In this document: piece after piece, positions 1 through 9,730 of the stretch
How the letters are laid out: each line of letters begins with the position of its first letter
How positions within the stretch are numbered: the stretch's first letter is position 1
Assembly (NCBI RefSeq): GCF_031851795.1
Contig: NZ_CP134696.1
Coordinates: 7,378,001-7,442,000 of the forward strand
Reading direction: 5' to 3'
Source: Pontibacter sp. G13
GTDB taxonomy: Bacteria; Bacteroidota; Bacteroidia; J057
Length of the DNA: 64,000 nucleotides
Made by a program: the position numbers and the translations under genes
The notes under the pieces: generated by a model
Databases searched by the model: none
Seen by the model: the letters and a program-made list of their open reading frames with translations, nothing else
What the model was told of the DNA's origin: nothing

Positions 1-40
1 TGTTGTTCCTCGCCATTTCTATTGTTTCCATTGTTATACC

Positions 41-1042
41 ATGTCTAGAATTCTCACAGGTATTCAAAGTACCGGGGTCCCGCATCTGGGAAACTTGCTC
101 GGAGCCATTTTGCCTGCTATCGAGCTCGCCAACAACCCCTCCAATGATTCATTCTTGTTCATTGCGGATCTGCATACGCTGACCGCTGTCAAGGATTCCG
201 AAACTCGTCGTCAGAACACCTATTCGACCGCTGCTGCTTGGCTTGCTTGCGGATTGGATACGGAGAAAACGGTATTCTACCGCCAGTCTGATGTGCCTGA
301 AGTGACCGAATTGACATGGTATCTCAATTGCTTCATGCCTTATAGCCGCCTGAAACTGGCCCATTCCTTCAAGGATAAGGCCGATCGGATGGATATGGTC
401 AATACTGGATTATTTACCTATCCGGTCCTGATGGCTGCAGATATCCTGCTCTATGATGCCGAGATCGTGCCCGTCGGTAAAGACCAAAAGCAGCACCTCG
501 AATTTACCCGGGTATTGGCCGAAGCTGTCAACCGTGAGTACGGCGAGGATACGCTGGTGGTGCCTGATGCACAGATCGACGAACGGGTGATGATCATCCC
601 CGGCCTCGACGGCGAAAAGATGTCCAAGTCCCGCAACAATACGATTGTTCTGTTCCAGAGCGACAAGCAGCTCAAGAAGCAGGTCATGAACATCGTGACG
701 GATTCTACTCCGCTGGAAGAGCCCAAAAATCCCGATACCTGCAATGTGTTCGCCATCTATAAATTGTTGGCGACTCCCGAGCAAGTCGCGGAAATGCGTC
801 AAAACTACGAAGGCGGAAACTATGGGTACGGACACGCCAAGAAGGCGCTCTTGGAACTGATCAAGGAGCAATTCAAGGAGCCGCGTGAACGGTACAATTA
901 CTACATGGACAACTTGGATGAGTTGGACAAGAAGCTCGCCGAAGGAGCAGACAAAGCTCGTCAGGAAGCTTCGAAAACATTGGAGCGCGTTCGAACAAAA
1001 CTGGGGCTTAAGCCGTTGGTGAATCGAATGTACGCAAATTGA
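41..1042 (+). CDS. trpS: Tryptophanyl-tRNA synthetase
   Basis: Class I aminoacyl-tRNA synthetase that charges tRNA-Trp with tryptophan in the cytoplasm. The 333-residue length fits bacterial TrpRS. The HIGH-type ATP signature appears as PHLGN near residue 14 and the KMSKS loop as GEKMSKSRNN near residue 195. The ATG at 41 gives the usual short N-terminus ahead of the Rossmann fold (MSRILTGIQSTG). The deoxynucleoside kinase follows after 23 bp and may be co-transcribed. Only 40 bp of upstream sequence is visible, so promoter and any leader control cannot be judged. Identification is secure. Confidence 0.97.
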   Translation: MSRILTGIQSTGVPHLGNLLGAILPAIELANNPSNDSFLFIADLHTLTAVKDSETRRQNTYSTAAAWLACGLDTEKTVFYRQSDVPEVTELTWYLNCFMPYSRLKLAHSFKDKADRMDMVNTGLFTYPVLMAADILLYDAEIVPVGKDQKQHLEFTRVLAEAVNREYGEDTLVVPDAQIDERVMIIPGLDGEKMSKSRNNTIVLFQSDKQLKKQVMNIVTDSTPLEEPKNPDTCNVFAIYKLLATPEQVAEMRQNYEGGNYGYGHAKKALLELIKEQFKEPRERYNYYMDNLDELDKKLAEGADKARQEASKTLERVRTKLGLKPLVNRMYAN

Positions 1043-1065
1043 GGGTATAGGTAATTTCACTCGTC

Positions 1066-1683
1066 ATGCATATCTCGGTCGCTGGAAATATTGGTGCTGG
1101 TAAGACTACGTTGACATATCTGCTGTCCAAGTACTTCGGTTTCACCGCTTTGTACGAAGACAACGATCAGAATCCATATTTGATGGATTTCTACTCGGAC
1201 ATGCAACGTTGGTCATTCAACCTGCAGGTGCACTTCCTCCAATCACGTCTCAAAAAGATGATCGCCATCAAACGCGAATATCAAAATGTGATTCAGGATC
1301 GGACGCTGTATGAGGATGCCCAGATTTTTGCTCCCAACTTGCATGCGATGGGCTTGCTGTCTGCGAGAGATTATCAGACCTACAAGGAGCTATTCGAAAC
1401 CATCGCCGATCTGATTCAGCCCCCCGACCTGTTGATTTACCTCCGTGCCAATATTCCGACATTGGTGGAACAGATTCAGGACCGGGGACGCAATTTTGAG
1501 GATTCCATCCGATTGGATTACCTCAAACGCCTCAACGACCGCTATGAGGAATGGTATGACAATTATTCCTATGGGAAGAAAATGGAGGTGGCAGTGGCTG
1601 AACAGAACTTCCGAGATGATCCCGAGCATTTGGGTGCGATCATCAACCGGGTGAAAGGCGAACTGTACGGATTATTTTCCTAG
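1066..1683 (+). CDS. Deoxynucleoside kinase family protein
   Basis: Phosphorylates deoxynucleosides to monophosphates for salvage, using a nucleotide triphosphate. The P-loop GNIGAGKTT is at residues 7-15. A DR motif (QDRTLYEDAQIF, about residue 78) and the arginine-rich lid (QDRGRNFEDSI) match the dNK / dGK-dAK family of Bacteroidota and Firmicutes. The 205-residue length is normal. It sits 23 bp behind trpS and ends in a likely Rho-independent terminator. Substrate preference (dA, dG or broad) cannot be read from the sequence. Confidence 0.9.
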   Translation: MHISVAGNIGAGKTTLTYLLSKYFGFTALYEDNDQNPYLMDFYSDMQRWSFNLQVHFLQSRLKKMIAIKREYQNVIQDRTLYEDAQIFAPNLHAMGLLSARDYQTYKELFETIADLIQPPDLLIYLRANIPTLVEQIQDRGRNFEDSIRLDYLKRLNDRYEEWYDNYSYGKKMEVAVAEQNFRDDPEHLGAIINRVKGELYGLFS

Positions 1684-1711
1684 CGATTGATTCGCAAAAA
1701 ATATGACAATT

Positions 1712-1747
1712 GGGCTGTCTCCATGCTGGTGGCAGCCCTTTCTTTTT
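1712..1747 (+). terminator. Rho-independent terminator after the trpS-dNK pair
   Basis: GGGCTG at 1712-1717 pairs with CAGCCC at 1733-1738, with an inner CCA/TGG helix. A T-rich tract (TTTCTTTTT) follows. It lies about 30 bp after the kinase stop. Confidence 0.65.
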
Positions 1748-1878
1748 GGGACAATGTGCCAAGATTCCTTTCCATTTTTGACAATTGCCATAGGCTCGCT
1801 TTTGAGATAGTTGGAATTTCCGTTTCCTCCTTTTCCAAAAATTGAATAATTTACCCGGTAGACATACACCTCATTTCT

Positions 1879-2520
1879 ATGATCCATCGTTACTCGTTTC
1901 TGCTGATTGGCCTGCTCCTGTGCTCCTTCCAGGGGGCATTCTCCCAAACTGGGGGATTCTATATTGGAGTGAATGTGAGTGATTTTCGCGAACAATTGGT
2001 TCCCGAAACCAATTTTCGTCCTGGCCTGCAAGTGGGGATGTTCAAACGATACGAGCTACACGAATTCGTAGAGATGCACGCCGGTCTGGAATATGCCCAG
2101 CGGGGAGCGCAAGCCGCTGGCATTCAGCGTCCACAGAGACTAGGGACTCAGTTTCATTATTTGGGCCTCCGGGTTTCGGGGAAAGTCTACCTAGCTCGGA
2201 ATCACGCCTTTTTCGCCAAAGTGGGCGTCGTGCCCGGACTGCTGTTGATCGCAGAGGAAGTCGCCAAAATCCCCGGGGGAGAACCCTCGATTCAGAAGAC
2301 CAAGTATTTCCTCGATACCTTCAACCGGATGGATCTCACGGTGACTGGAGGCCTAGGCGTTCGTCTGCTCTTCAATGGCCAGAAGGTAGAGCTTGAGACC
2401 GGATACGACTACCAAGTTCCTTCCTTTTATCAGGACATTCCCGCCAATCCGATCCGCCCGCATTTGGGAGGAATCCACCTGCTTGCCCGATATTTCTGGG
2501 GGAAGAAACGCGCTGAATAG
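1879..2520 (+). CDS. PorT-like outer-membrane beta-barrel protein
   Basis: A 213-residue secreted protein. The N-terminus (MIHRYSFLLIGLLLCSFQGAFSQ) is a signal peptide with a likely cleavage site after the Ser-Gln region. The rest has alternating hydrophobic/polar strands typical of the outer membrane beta-barrel (porT-like) family of Bacteroidota: GGFYIGVNVSDF, GLQVGMFKRYEL, MHAGLEYAQRGAQ, and a terminal aromatic strand LLARYFWGKK. Members usually have no assigned function, and I infer only an outer-membrane location. It is preceded by a 130-bp gap after the terminator and is followed closely by the hybrid sensor gene. Confidence 0.75.
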   Translation: MIHRYSFLLIGLLLCSFQGAFSQTGGFYIGVNVSDFREQLVPETNFRPGLQVGMFKRYELHEFVEMHAGLEYAQRGAQAAGIQRPQRLGTQFHYLGLRVSGKVYLARNHAFFAKVGVVPGLLLIAEEVAKIPGGEPSIQKTKYFLDTFNRMDLTVTGGLGVRLLFNGQKVELETGYDYQVPSFYQDIPANPIRPHLGGIHLLARYFWGKKRAE

Positions 2521-2564
2521 AGACTCGGTCGCTATCTTGTGCCGAATTGGAAATCTATTCGCGC

Positions 2565-5500
2565 ATGCAAACCTTCTGCTCATGGATAGGATTTGGGTGG
2601 CTCGTCCTGATGGCTATTCCATCCCTTCAAGCTCAAACTCCCAATCTTCCCCTACGACCTTTCTCCCGACATTTCCCCCTCTCCGAAATGGGGGGGCATT
2701 CCATCATCACCTCCATTGCCTTCCGTCCTGATGGAACCGCTTTTGTCGCGGATACGGATGGCTTCCTGCAATTTGACGGAACTCAGTGGAATCATTTTCC
2801 CGGACCCAGAAAGAATCAGACGATCCGTGCTCTGGCCTATCTGGGAGATACCCTTTTCGCTGGCACGGACAATGATTTTGGGTACTTCCAGTGGAATGAT
2901 CACGGGGAGCCTCATTTCATTTCATTGCAAGACCAACTCCCGGATTCGTGCTGTAGCGATTTTGGGAGCGTGTGGGATATCGTGGAGGCCGATGGGGCCA
3001 TCTGGTTTCGTTCCTATCGGTACTTGATGCGATGGGATGGGCAGGAGATCCAATATTGGAAACCGGGGATCTTCTTTACAGGACTGTTCGAAGCCGCAGG
3101 GCAAATCTATGTACGCGATTGGCAATCAGGCTTGAAGCGGCTTTCAGGTGAAGGGCAGCTTGAACTGGTTCCCGGAGGGGATCGATTTGCTATGGCAGGC
3201 CTGTCCAATGTCTTGGATATTGGAGCGGGTAAACGAATGTTGATCTCACGTGATCAGGGGCTTTTCATGTTGGAGGAGAATGAAATGATTCCATTTCCCA
3301 CGGATCAGGACGAACTCCTCAAAAGCCGGGCGGTTCATGACGGCGTCATGCTTCCCAACGGAGACCTTGCCCTTGCAGTCGAGGGTGCCGGAGTGTTGAT
3401 TTTCGACCAAGCGGGTCGTTGTAGTCAAGTGTGGGACAAATCATTGGGCATGCCGATGTCCATGCCATTTCGACTTTACTTAAATCCTCAAGGCAGTCTT
3501 TGGGTACACCTGAACAATGGTGTGGCCATATTTGAGGTGGATGACCCGTTCTGGATTTGGCATGCGGATTATGGCATGGAGTGGGACGTACTGGATGTGT
3601 TTTTGGAGGGGGAAGAAATCCTCATCTCCACTCAAGTTGGGATTTTCAGGGTTGATCGTTCATCCACCTCCTTACCGGAATCTCCTATGGGGGATGAAAG
3701 GGAATTGGTGTTGAACATTGAGCGAGTGGGAGATGAAGTCCTCGCCGCCACGCAATCCGGCATTGCCAAATTATCAGAAGGTACCCTTACCTTTTTGGCA
3801 CCCCTTCAGGGAAGCAGATTGGTTCGAAAGGATCCTTGGCGTGAAAATGGATATTGGGCGTCCAGTTTTCATGGCTTTCAACGACTAGAACGCAATGATG
3901 ACGGTTTCCAGCTGGATCAAGCTCCGTTGATCAATGGAAGGATCAACGAGTTCCTGCTCTTGAATGATTCCACCCAATTCGTGAACACCCAATCTGGATA
4001 CTGGATCAAACTAGCAGATGGTCGCCTAGACACGCTGGCATTCAGATACCAAGGAAGCAAGCGGCAAGATATGGTATTCGTTCCGGCATTGGTCAATCGC
4101 AGTCCTGCTCGTGACCATGCCTTTGACTGGCTTGATCATCGAGGGGGATGGAAATGGAATGTAGCGGCAGACTCGGTTGAATTGGTGGTGCCCATCGCTC
4201 CAAATTCTCCCAAATTGGATGGAATCATTGAAACTCGATTGGATGATCAGGGGGGGCTTTGGGCAATGATTTGGTCTGATTCCCTCGAGACTTACCAATT
4301 GGCCTCTGGAAAGATGGTGGATCAGATGTGGCAATGGACTTGGGTTATTTCATTGGATCGACTGGAAGGACTGGGCGATTTGGGGGGAATTCGATTGTTC
4401 CAGCAGGAACTCTGGATTTTTGGGCGTCGTGGAGTTGCGGTCATGAGCATCCCCGCAGCACGACAAGACACCCCGAATATGTCCGTAGCGTTCGGGAAAA
4501 TCACCAGCGGAACAGACACTTGGTTTTCTCTGCGAATGAAAGACACCCTTATTCCACTGAACCAACCCCATGCACCCATTTCAGTTCATGCATCCTTGAC
4601 GGGCGTTCCAGTTTCTGCGAAGGCCGCTTTTAGGTGGGCTTGGGATGATCCCACAGATTGGTCTGAGTGGGGACAGTCCTCATTTAAGGAGTGGAATCAC
4701 TTGCCTGCCGGTCGTCACACGCTTTATCTACAGGCCTCTTCAATCGGGGGAATGGTTTCTGAGGCCGCTTCCCAGGAGTTTTTCATTCCCTATCCTTGGT
4801 ATGCACAATGGTGGGCGTGGGGGATTTATCTGCTAGGTCTGGTAGGATTGATTGGATTGATCCGAAAGGTGAGTATTCTGCATGTGGAACGCAGGAAAGA
4901 TTACTTGGAGGCTTTGCTCGCAGACCGGACCCAAGATTTGATCGCCAAGACGCACAAGCTGGAGGAAATGGATCGGACCAAGAACCAGTTTTTTGCCAAT
5001 ATCTCGCATGAGCTCCGGACGCCGATTACCTTGATTTCAGGTCCCGCAGAGAAACTCGCACAAGAGGATTTGACCCAAGATGCCTCCATTCAGGTCGAAA
5101 GGATTCAATCCAATGCCTCACTCATGGCGGATCTGGTGGATCAACTGATGGATTTGTCCCGGCTGGATGAGGGAATGCTTACTGTGAAACCCAAGCAGGG
5201 AAATATCTGGGAACAGGTAAGTCGATTCTCAGCGGCTTTCGACAGTTGGGCTGAGCGCCGACAGATCCATTTTTCAGTAAAGGCCGAGGATGTGCAGACC
5301 ACTGAATGGATCACGAGCTTTGACCCTGATCACCTCCAGAAAGTGGTCAACAACCTCCTTTCCAATGCTTTCAAATTCACGCCCGCCGGAGGAAGGATTG
5401 ACGTTCACCTCAGCCGACAAGGAAATACATTCGTCCTATCGGTAGCGGATTCAGGACCGGGAATCCCCAGTGAGCACGCGCCGTTCATCTTCGATCGATT

Positions 5501-6479
5501 TTACCAGATTCACCGACATCAATCATCGGGAAGTGGAGGAGCTGGAATTGGACTCTCTCTGAGTCAGGAATTGATGCGATTGACAGGAGGATCTCTCAAG
5601 CTCGTTCCCTCCGAGAAAGGAGCGAAATTCGAAGCAGAATTTCCATTCGCCGCTGTTCGTGTAGAAAATCACCCTCCAAGCCCTGAAATGGTGCCTGCCA
5701 AACACCTCGACGACTCGCCCAGATTCGAAATTCTGGTAGCCGAAGATCATCATGATCTTCGCGCATTTTTGAAAGAATCGCTTTCGGGGAACTTCGAGGT
5801 CCATGCCGTGGAAAATGGCAAGGAAGCGATGGATTGGGCGATTCTTCATGTTCCCGACCTGATCGTAAGTGATGTGATGATGCCTGAAATGGATGGTTTT
5901 ACCTTGTTGGAGTCGTTGAGAAAGGATGGCAGGACGGATCATATTCCGGTATTGATGCTTACTGCGCTAGCGGATCAGGCACACCGTCAAAAGGGGTGGA
6001 AGCTTGGCGCCGACGAGTATTTGAAAAAGCCATTTTCGACCGAGGAGTTGATCGTCCGGGTGAATTCGATTATCGAGATGCGCCAGACTCTCCAGCTAAA
6101 ATTCCAGCAGCGGATCTTCGGCGGGAAAGGCCGGGAAGAAGCTCAGCCTTCCCTGTCCGACTCATTTGCCCAAAAACTGGATGAAGTGATCAGGGCCCAT
6201 TTGGAAGAGGAAACCTTTGGGGTGGAACAATTGAGTGAATCGCTTCACCTGAGCCGTCGTCAACTACTCCGGAAAGTGAAGGCATTGACAGGTATGACAC
6301 CAACTGAATACATCCGGAAAGCGAGATTGGTCCAAGCCCACCAATTGCTGGTTTCGGGAAGCGGAACGGTCTCTGAAGTTGCATTTCAGACTGGATTTTC
6401 GAGCTTGTCCTATTTTACTACTTCCTTCCGAGAAACATTTGGGATACTGCCATCTGAGCTTTCAGGAAAGGCAAAATAG
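2565..6479 (+). CDS. Hybrid two-component system protein (sensor kinase, receiver and AraC output in one chain)
   Basis: One-chain signalling protein of about 1304 residues. In order: signal peptide (MQTFCSWIGFGWLVLMAIPSLQAQ); a large periplasmic beta-propeller-like sensor region with repeated ligand-binding-type blades and a Y_Y_Y-like end; a membrane segment near residue 750 (WWAWGIYLLGLVGLIGLI); HisKA with the phospho-accepting His in NISHELRTP near residue 814; HATPase with NNLLSNAFKF and GPGIP; a receiver with the Asp in LIVSDVMMPEMDG near residue 1102; and a C-terminal AraC helix-turn-helix pair (VSEVAFQTGFSSLSYF). The ATG at 2565 gives a clean signal peptide, whereas the TTG at 2547 adds six residues before it. 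The family commonly regulates polysaccharide or nutrient use, but no such locus lies beside it, so the signal is unknown. Confidence 0.92.
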   Translation: MQTFCSWIGFGWLVLMAIPSLQAQTPNLPLRPFSRHFPLSEMGGHSIITSIAFRPDGTAFVADTDGFLQFDGTQWNHFPGPRKNQTIRALAYLGDTLFAGTDNDFGYFQWNDHGEPHFISLQDQLPDSCCSDFGSVWDIVEADGAIWFRSYRYLMRWDGQEIQYWKPGIFFTGLFEAAGQIYVRDWQSGLKRLSGEGQLELVPGGDRFAMAGLSNVLDIGAGKRMLISRDQGLFMLEENEMIPFPTDQDELLKSRAVHDGVMLPNGDLALAVEGAGVLIFDQAGRCSQVWDKSLGMPMSMPFRLYLNPQGSLWVHLNNGVAIFEVDDPFWIWHADYGMEWDVLDVFLEGEEILISTQVGIFRVDRSSTSLPESPMGDERELVLNIERVGDEVLAATQSGIAKLSEGTLTFLAPLQGSRLVRKDPWRENGYWASSFHGFQRLERNDDGFQLDQAPLINGRINEFLLLNDSTQFVNTQSGYWIKLADGRLDTLAFRYQGSKRQDMVFVPALVNRSPARDHAFDWLDHRGGWKWNVAADSVELVVPIAPNSPKLDGIIETRLDDQGGLWAMIWSDSLETYQLASGKMVDQMWQWTWVISLDRLEGLGDLGGIRLFQQELWIFGRRGVAVMSIPAARQDTPNMSVAFGKITSGTDTWFSLRMKDTLIPLNQPHAPISVHASLTGVPVSAKAAFRWAWDDPTDWSEWGQSSFKEWNHLPAGRHTLYLQASSIGGMVSEAASQEFFIPYPWYAQWWAWGIYLLGLVGLIGLIRKVSILHVERRKDYLEALLADRTQDLIAKTHKLEEMDRTKNQFFANISHELRTPITLISGPAEKLAQEDLTQDASIQVERIQSNASLMADLVDQLMDLSRLDEGMLTVKPKQGNIWEQVSRFSAAFDSWAERRQIHFSVKAEDVQTTEWITSFDPDHLQKVVNNLLSNAFKFTPAGGRIDVHLSRQGNTFVLSVADSGPGIPSEHAPFIFDRFYQIHRHQSSGSGGAGIGLSLSQELMRLTGGSLKLVPSEKGAKFEAEFPFAAVRVENHPPSPEMVPAKHLDDSPRFEILVAEDHHDLRAFLKESLSGNFEVHAVENGKEAMDWAILHVPDLIVSDVMMPEMDGFTLLESLRKDGRTDHIPVLMLTALADQAHRQKGWKLGADEYLKKPFSTEELIVRVNSIIEMRQTLQLKFQQRIFGGKGREEAQPSLSDSFAQKLDEVIRAHLEEETFGVEQLSESLHLSRRQLLRKVKALTGMTPTEYIRKARLVQAHQLLVSGSGTVSEVAFQTGFSSLSYFTTSFRETFGILPSELSGKAK

Positions 6480-6591
6480 GCTTCTGGGGTCTCTGGAAGC
6501 CGAATGTCCCCAATGAGCAAAGCAATGTCCCTAGAGAGAAAGCAGGTCGAAAGAATTACTTGGTGATTGCCAACATCAATAATTCTTCTCG

Positions 6592-8208
6592 ATGATGAAA
6601 CAGTTTTTTCTCTTAACGGCACTTTGGGCCACGAGCCTGGGAGCCATTGCGCAATCAGGGTTCCAGTATGCCTATACTTTGGGGACCAATCAAGCTTTGA
6701 CGACCGCCCCTGTCATCTACACCCTCAATATGAGCGGGGCATTCTTGGCTGTAGGCGGCATGCAGGATGCGACCACCTTGAACAAATCCCTCTTCGTAGG
6801 AGAGTTCGACGGGGCCGGATACCCAATTTCCTCCTACCAGATCGGGATCGACAGCCTCTTCATGGATGCCGCGACTCCTACGAATGACGGACATCTCCTC
6901 GTCGCCGGACGGGTATTTCCCAATGGCCAAAAGGTACAGGTGATCAAGATCAGTCCCAGCACGGGCGTGGTCTGGAATCGGATTTTCTCCATGCCTGGCG
7001 AGGTGATCGGAGGTCGGGTTACGGGGATGGAAATGACCGATTCCACCTACCGCGTAAATATGACGCTCCGCAACTCCTTCAATTCTGATTTCTCCAGAAT
7101 GCACATGGCGGAACTCGATCCACTGACTGGACAGACCGTTTCCAGCTCAGGATTTGCGAGCAGTAACAATCTCCGAATCCTTCGGACGCATGCATTAGGT
7201 GATGGGACAACCATTTATTCAGGGAGTGCCGATCGATTTGGACGCCAGCCCATGATTTTCCGGATGGATGCCCAGCAAAATATCCTCTGGAGCTTCCGGA
7301 TCAATACGTCCGATGTCTTCGAGTTGAATATCCGAGATGCGGTGATTGCCGATTCCAGCATGGTCTACATGGTTGGGGACATCGCTTCTTCATCCAGTGC
7401 ATTGGACAAGATGGCGTTTGTCATGAAACTCAGTCCGACCGGGGAGGTGAAATTCTCAAAGGCCTACCAAGTGATCGGCGACATGGCAGCGACGGAATTT
7501 GTGAGTGCTCTTCCTTCCTCCTCTGGGATTACAGCTGTGGGCGGCTACAACAATACTTCGATTGGGAGGAAAATTCTTGCCACTGAGATCTCTGCCACTG
7601 GGCTGGCTACTGGGGCAGGAGTCGTCGCGGTACCGGGCAATAGCTTGATATTTTCCAATGATCTGAATCAACAGTCGGCAAATCGGCACTTCAATTCCCT
7701 GAGATATGCCGTCAGAATGTATGACCAAACCCAATTCAAGGAAGTATTGGGCATCGTTCAAGTAGATGGATTGACGGACGCGGCATGCGATAGCTTGGGA
7801 GAATCTATTACGATGGCTGATTCCTCCATCAATTTCTCGGCGGGAACAGTCTCGGTATTCAGTCAATCTACGGCTTTGACCAATGATCCATATCCCACGA
7901 ACATTCTTCCTGCCTTGCTGTCGGGAAGGGATATCTGCTCGGGTGATCTGGTCTCCAATGAGCCCTGGCTGGAACTGGATACATGGGAGGTATATCCCAA
8001 TCCCACGACGGGCATTATTCACCTTGATGTACCAGCTGAATGGGGCAGCATGGAATGGGAAGTATTGGACCTGACAGGAAAACGAATATTGGAAGGGTCT
8101 GCGCTCGGCCATGAGGAAATATCCATGACGGGTCTTGCCAAAGGGATGTACATCATCAGACTCCATACGCCCGGCGGAATCGCCTCACGAAAAATACAGA
8201 TGAATTAA
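6592..8208 (+). CDS. Secreted protein with T9SS type A sorting domain
   Basis: A 538-residue exported protein. It has a signal peptide at the start (KQFFLLTALWATSLGAIAQS) and a C-terminal type IX secretion sorting domain from about residue 465: YPNPTTGIIHLDV, then WEVLDLTGKRI and GMYIIRLHTPGG ending in a basic KIQMN. The central 400 residues look like a beta-propeller built of repeated GD...VYMVGD-type blades. No enzyme motif is visible. Family knowledge says such proteins are moved across the outer membrane by T9SS and attached or released. The start could equally be the ATG at 6595. Confidence 0.8.
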   Translation: MMKQFFLLTALWATSLGAIAQSGFQYAYTLGTNQALTTAPVIYTLNMSGAFLAVGGMQDATTLNKSLFVGEFDGAGYPISSYQIGIDSLFMDAATPTNDGHLLVAGRVFPNGQKVQVIKISPSTGVVWNRIFSMPGEVIGGRVTGMEMTDSTYRVNMTLRNSFNSDFSRMHMAELDPLTGQTVSSSGFASSNNLRILRTHALGDGTTIYSGSADRFGRQPMIFRMDAQQNILWSFRINTSDVFELNIRDAVIADSSMVYMVGDIASSSSALDKMAFVMKLSPTGEVKFSKAYQVIGDMAATEFVSALPSSSGITAVGGYNNTSIGRKILATEISATGLATGAGVVAVPGNSLIFSNDLNQQSANRHFNSLRYAVRMYDQTQFKEVLGIVQVDGLTDAACDSLGESITMADSSINFSAGTVSVFSQSTALTNDPYPTNILPALLSGRDICSGDLVSNEPWLELDTWEVYPNPTTGIIHLDVPAEWGSMEWEVLDLTGKRILEGSALGHEEISMTGLAKGMYIIRLHTPGGIASRKIQMN

Positions 8209-8286
8209 TCATTATTGGGAAGAGTAGGGGAGCAGGCCGATTTTCGCGCTTGCCACCCTGATCTTCCTATTTGATTGGGACCTCTT

Positions 8287-9507
8287 CTAGAAATACTCAT
8301 TCAGATTAAAATAGAAAGCGCCCGCTCCATAGGACCCGAATCCATAATCCAGCGTGATATTGGAACGGGTTTTTTTGTTGAGGAGTACTCTAAGTCCAGC
8401 GCCCATACCCGGATTGATGTATTCGAAGAGGTCGATCCCACTGACAGAACCGGAAGCTGTGGTGCCATTCAAAAAGATCGTTGCGCCCAACAAGCTGCGA
8501 TTTCGCTTGATGATCGGTATGGGAATACGCCATTCAACTTCCCCGTAGATCAGATGCTCGCCCCGAAACCTACCTTGAGGATACGCTCTACCGGACTTGC
8601 CCAGAAGATCCCATCCCAAAGCAGGAAGCGTCATGTAGGGAGGAGTGCCGCTGGTTGTGAAGTTTCCATAAATCCAAAGCGCAACGAGATTTCGAGGGTT
8701 TCGCTTTCGAAGGTTGAAATAACTTCTGTACTCCACCCACAGATTGGTATAGGAGCGTGTGGAACCCATCCAAGTGGGGCGAACTTGGAGAGAGAGGAAT
8801 GCCATGAAACCTTCGTACGGATTGTTGACATTGTCCCGTGAGTCGTAGCTGGTATTGAATGAGATTCCGGAGGCAGAATATCGTTCCGGGTCGAATCCAT
8901 TCACTATGCTATACAGGAAATGACTGGTCAGGACTGGGGGAATATTGACCGTATCCAGCAATTGATCCTTGATGCCAAAGTACAGATCAAGGTGGTAGCC
9001 GATTCCTGCATAGAAGTGCGGCGCAAACCTTTTCATGGCTGTTTGGTGGAAACGGATCAGGTTGAACTCCATCAATTGACCATCGACAATCGGCTTTGAG
9101 AAATGGCCATCCTCATACTCGATGCCTTCTCCGGCGAGCTTGGCACTTTGTGGGCCTGTGCCTAGACCATAGGTGGGCTGCGATGAAAAAAAGGCCCGAA
9201 TATCGCCTTGTAGAATCCATTCGTCACGAGCAGTATAAGCTGTGGACTTGATTGAAAACATGAGTTGGTCCTTGGACGAATAAGTCGCCGCTACTGAAGA
9301 CGTAGATAGACGAGTATCGGTGGGTTCCCCCAAGAAAATAGAAAAGGAGCCCGCCGCACCGAAAAGCAGTCCGAATGCAGGATTGGACGCCAGAACCGGG
9401 ACCGGAATTCCGTATAGCTTGCCTCGCTGAACTTCTATGGAATCCTGCGCATGACTGATACTGGGAACAAGGACCAGCAGTAGGATGATGAAAAAGGGAG
9501 TCCTCAT
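8287..9507 (-). CDS. BamA/TamA-family outer-membrane surface antigen protein
   Basis: A 406-residue protein with a signal peptide (MRTPFFIILLLVLVPSISHAQD) followed by a beta-barrel of the bacterial surface antigen (Omp85) kind. Strands with FNTSYDSRDNVNNPYEGF and the terminal GFGSYGAGAFYFNLNEYF are typical. The GRFRGEHLIYGEVEWRIPI segment resembles the conserved (V/I)RG(F/Y) and adjacent region of Omp85 barrels, here as RFRG. No POTRA domains are present, so it is a short barrel-only member like many Bacteroidota homologues rather than BamA itself. It is convergent with the upstream T9SS gene. Confidence 0.78.
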   Translation of the reverse strand: MRTPFFIILLLVLVPSISHAQDSIEVQRGKLYGIPVPVLASNPAFGLLFGAAGSFSIFLGEPTDTRLSTSSVAATYSSKDQLMFSIKSTAYTARDEWILQGDIRAFFSSQPTYGLGTGPQSAKLAGEGIEYEDGHFSKPIVDGQLMEFNLIRFHQTAMKRFAPHFYAGIGYHLDLYFGIKDQLLDTVNIPPVLTSHFLYSIVNGFDPERYSASGISFNTSYDSRDNVNNPYEGFMAFLSLQVRPTWMGSTRSYTNLWVEYRSYFNLRKRNPRNLVALWIYGNFTTSGTPPYMTLPALGWDLLGKSGRAYPQGRFRGEHLIYGEVEWRIPIPIIKRNRSLLGATIFLNGTTASGSVSGIDLFEYINPGMGAGLRVLLNKKTRSNITLDYGFGSYGAGAFYFNLNEYF

Positions 9508-9645
9508 GCCCTAACTTTGGATTTCGTCCATTGCAGAAGATCGCATATAGGAATTGAGATGCAGGAGGGATCTGTTTCTATTGCTTACATAAAAACTCCT
9601 AGCACCTTTCTTTCTGGCTGCTATCCTAACTTTCAAAATTATTCA

Positions 9646-9653
9646 TATCTTTG
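9646..9653 (+). promoter_or_regulatory. Candidate -7 promoter element TATCTTTG
   Basis: TATCTTTG fits the Bacteroidota housekeeping sigma -7 consensus TAnnTTTG and lies 77 bp before the membrane-protein gene at 9731, in a divergent intergenic region. No clean -33 TTTG is present at the usual distance, so the call is weak. Confidence 0.35.
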
Positions 9654-9730
9654 AGTCGAATATTTCCACGTCCGGAAATCCTTCTATTTCATTACTCCCC
9701 AGATCTCCTCGATTTGGACAAATATATGCT

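Noticed and set aside
8275-8841. 188-residue plus-strand open frame
   Set aside because: It lies fully within the minus-strand Omp85-like barrel gene and has no own features.
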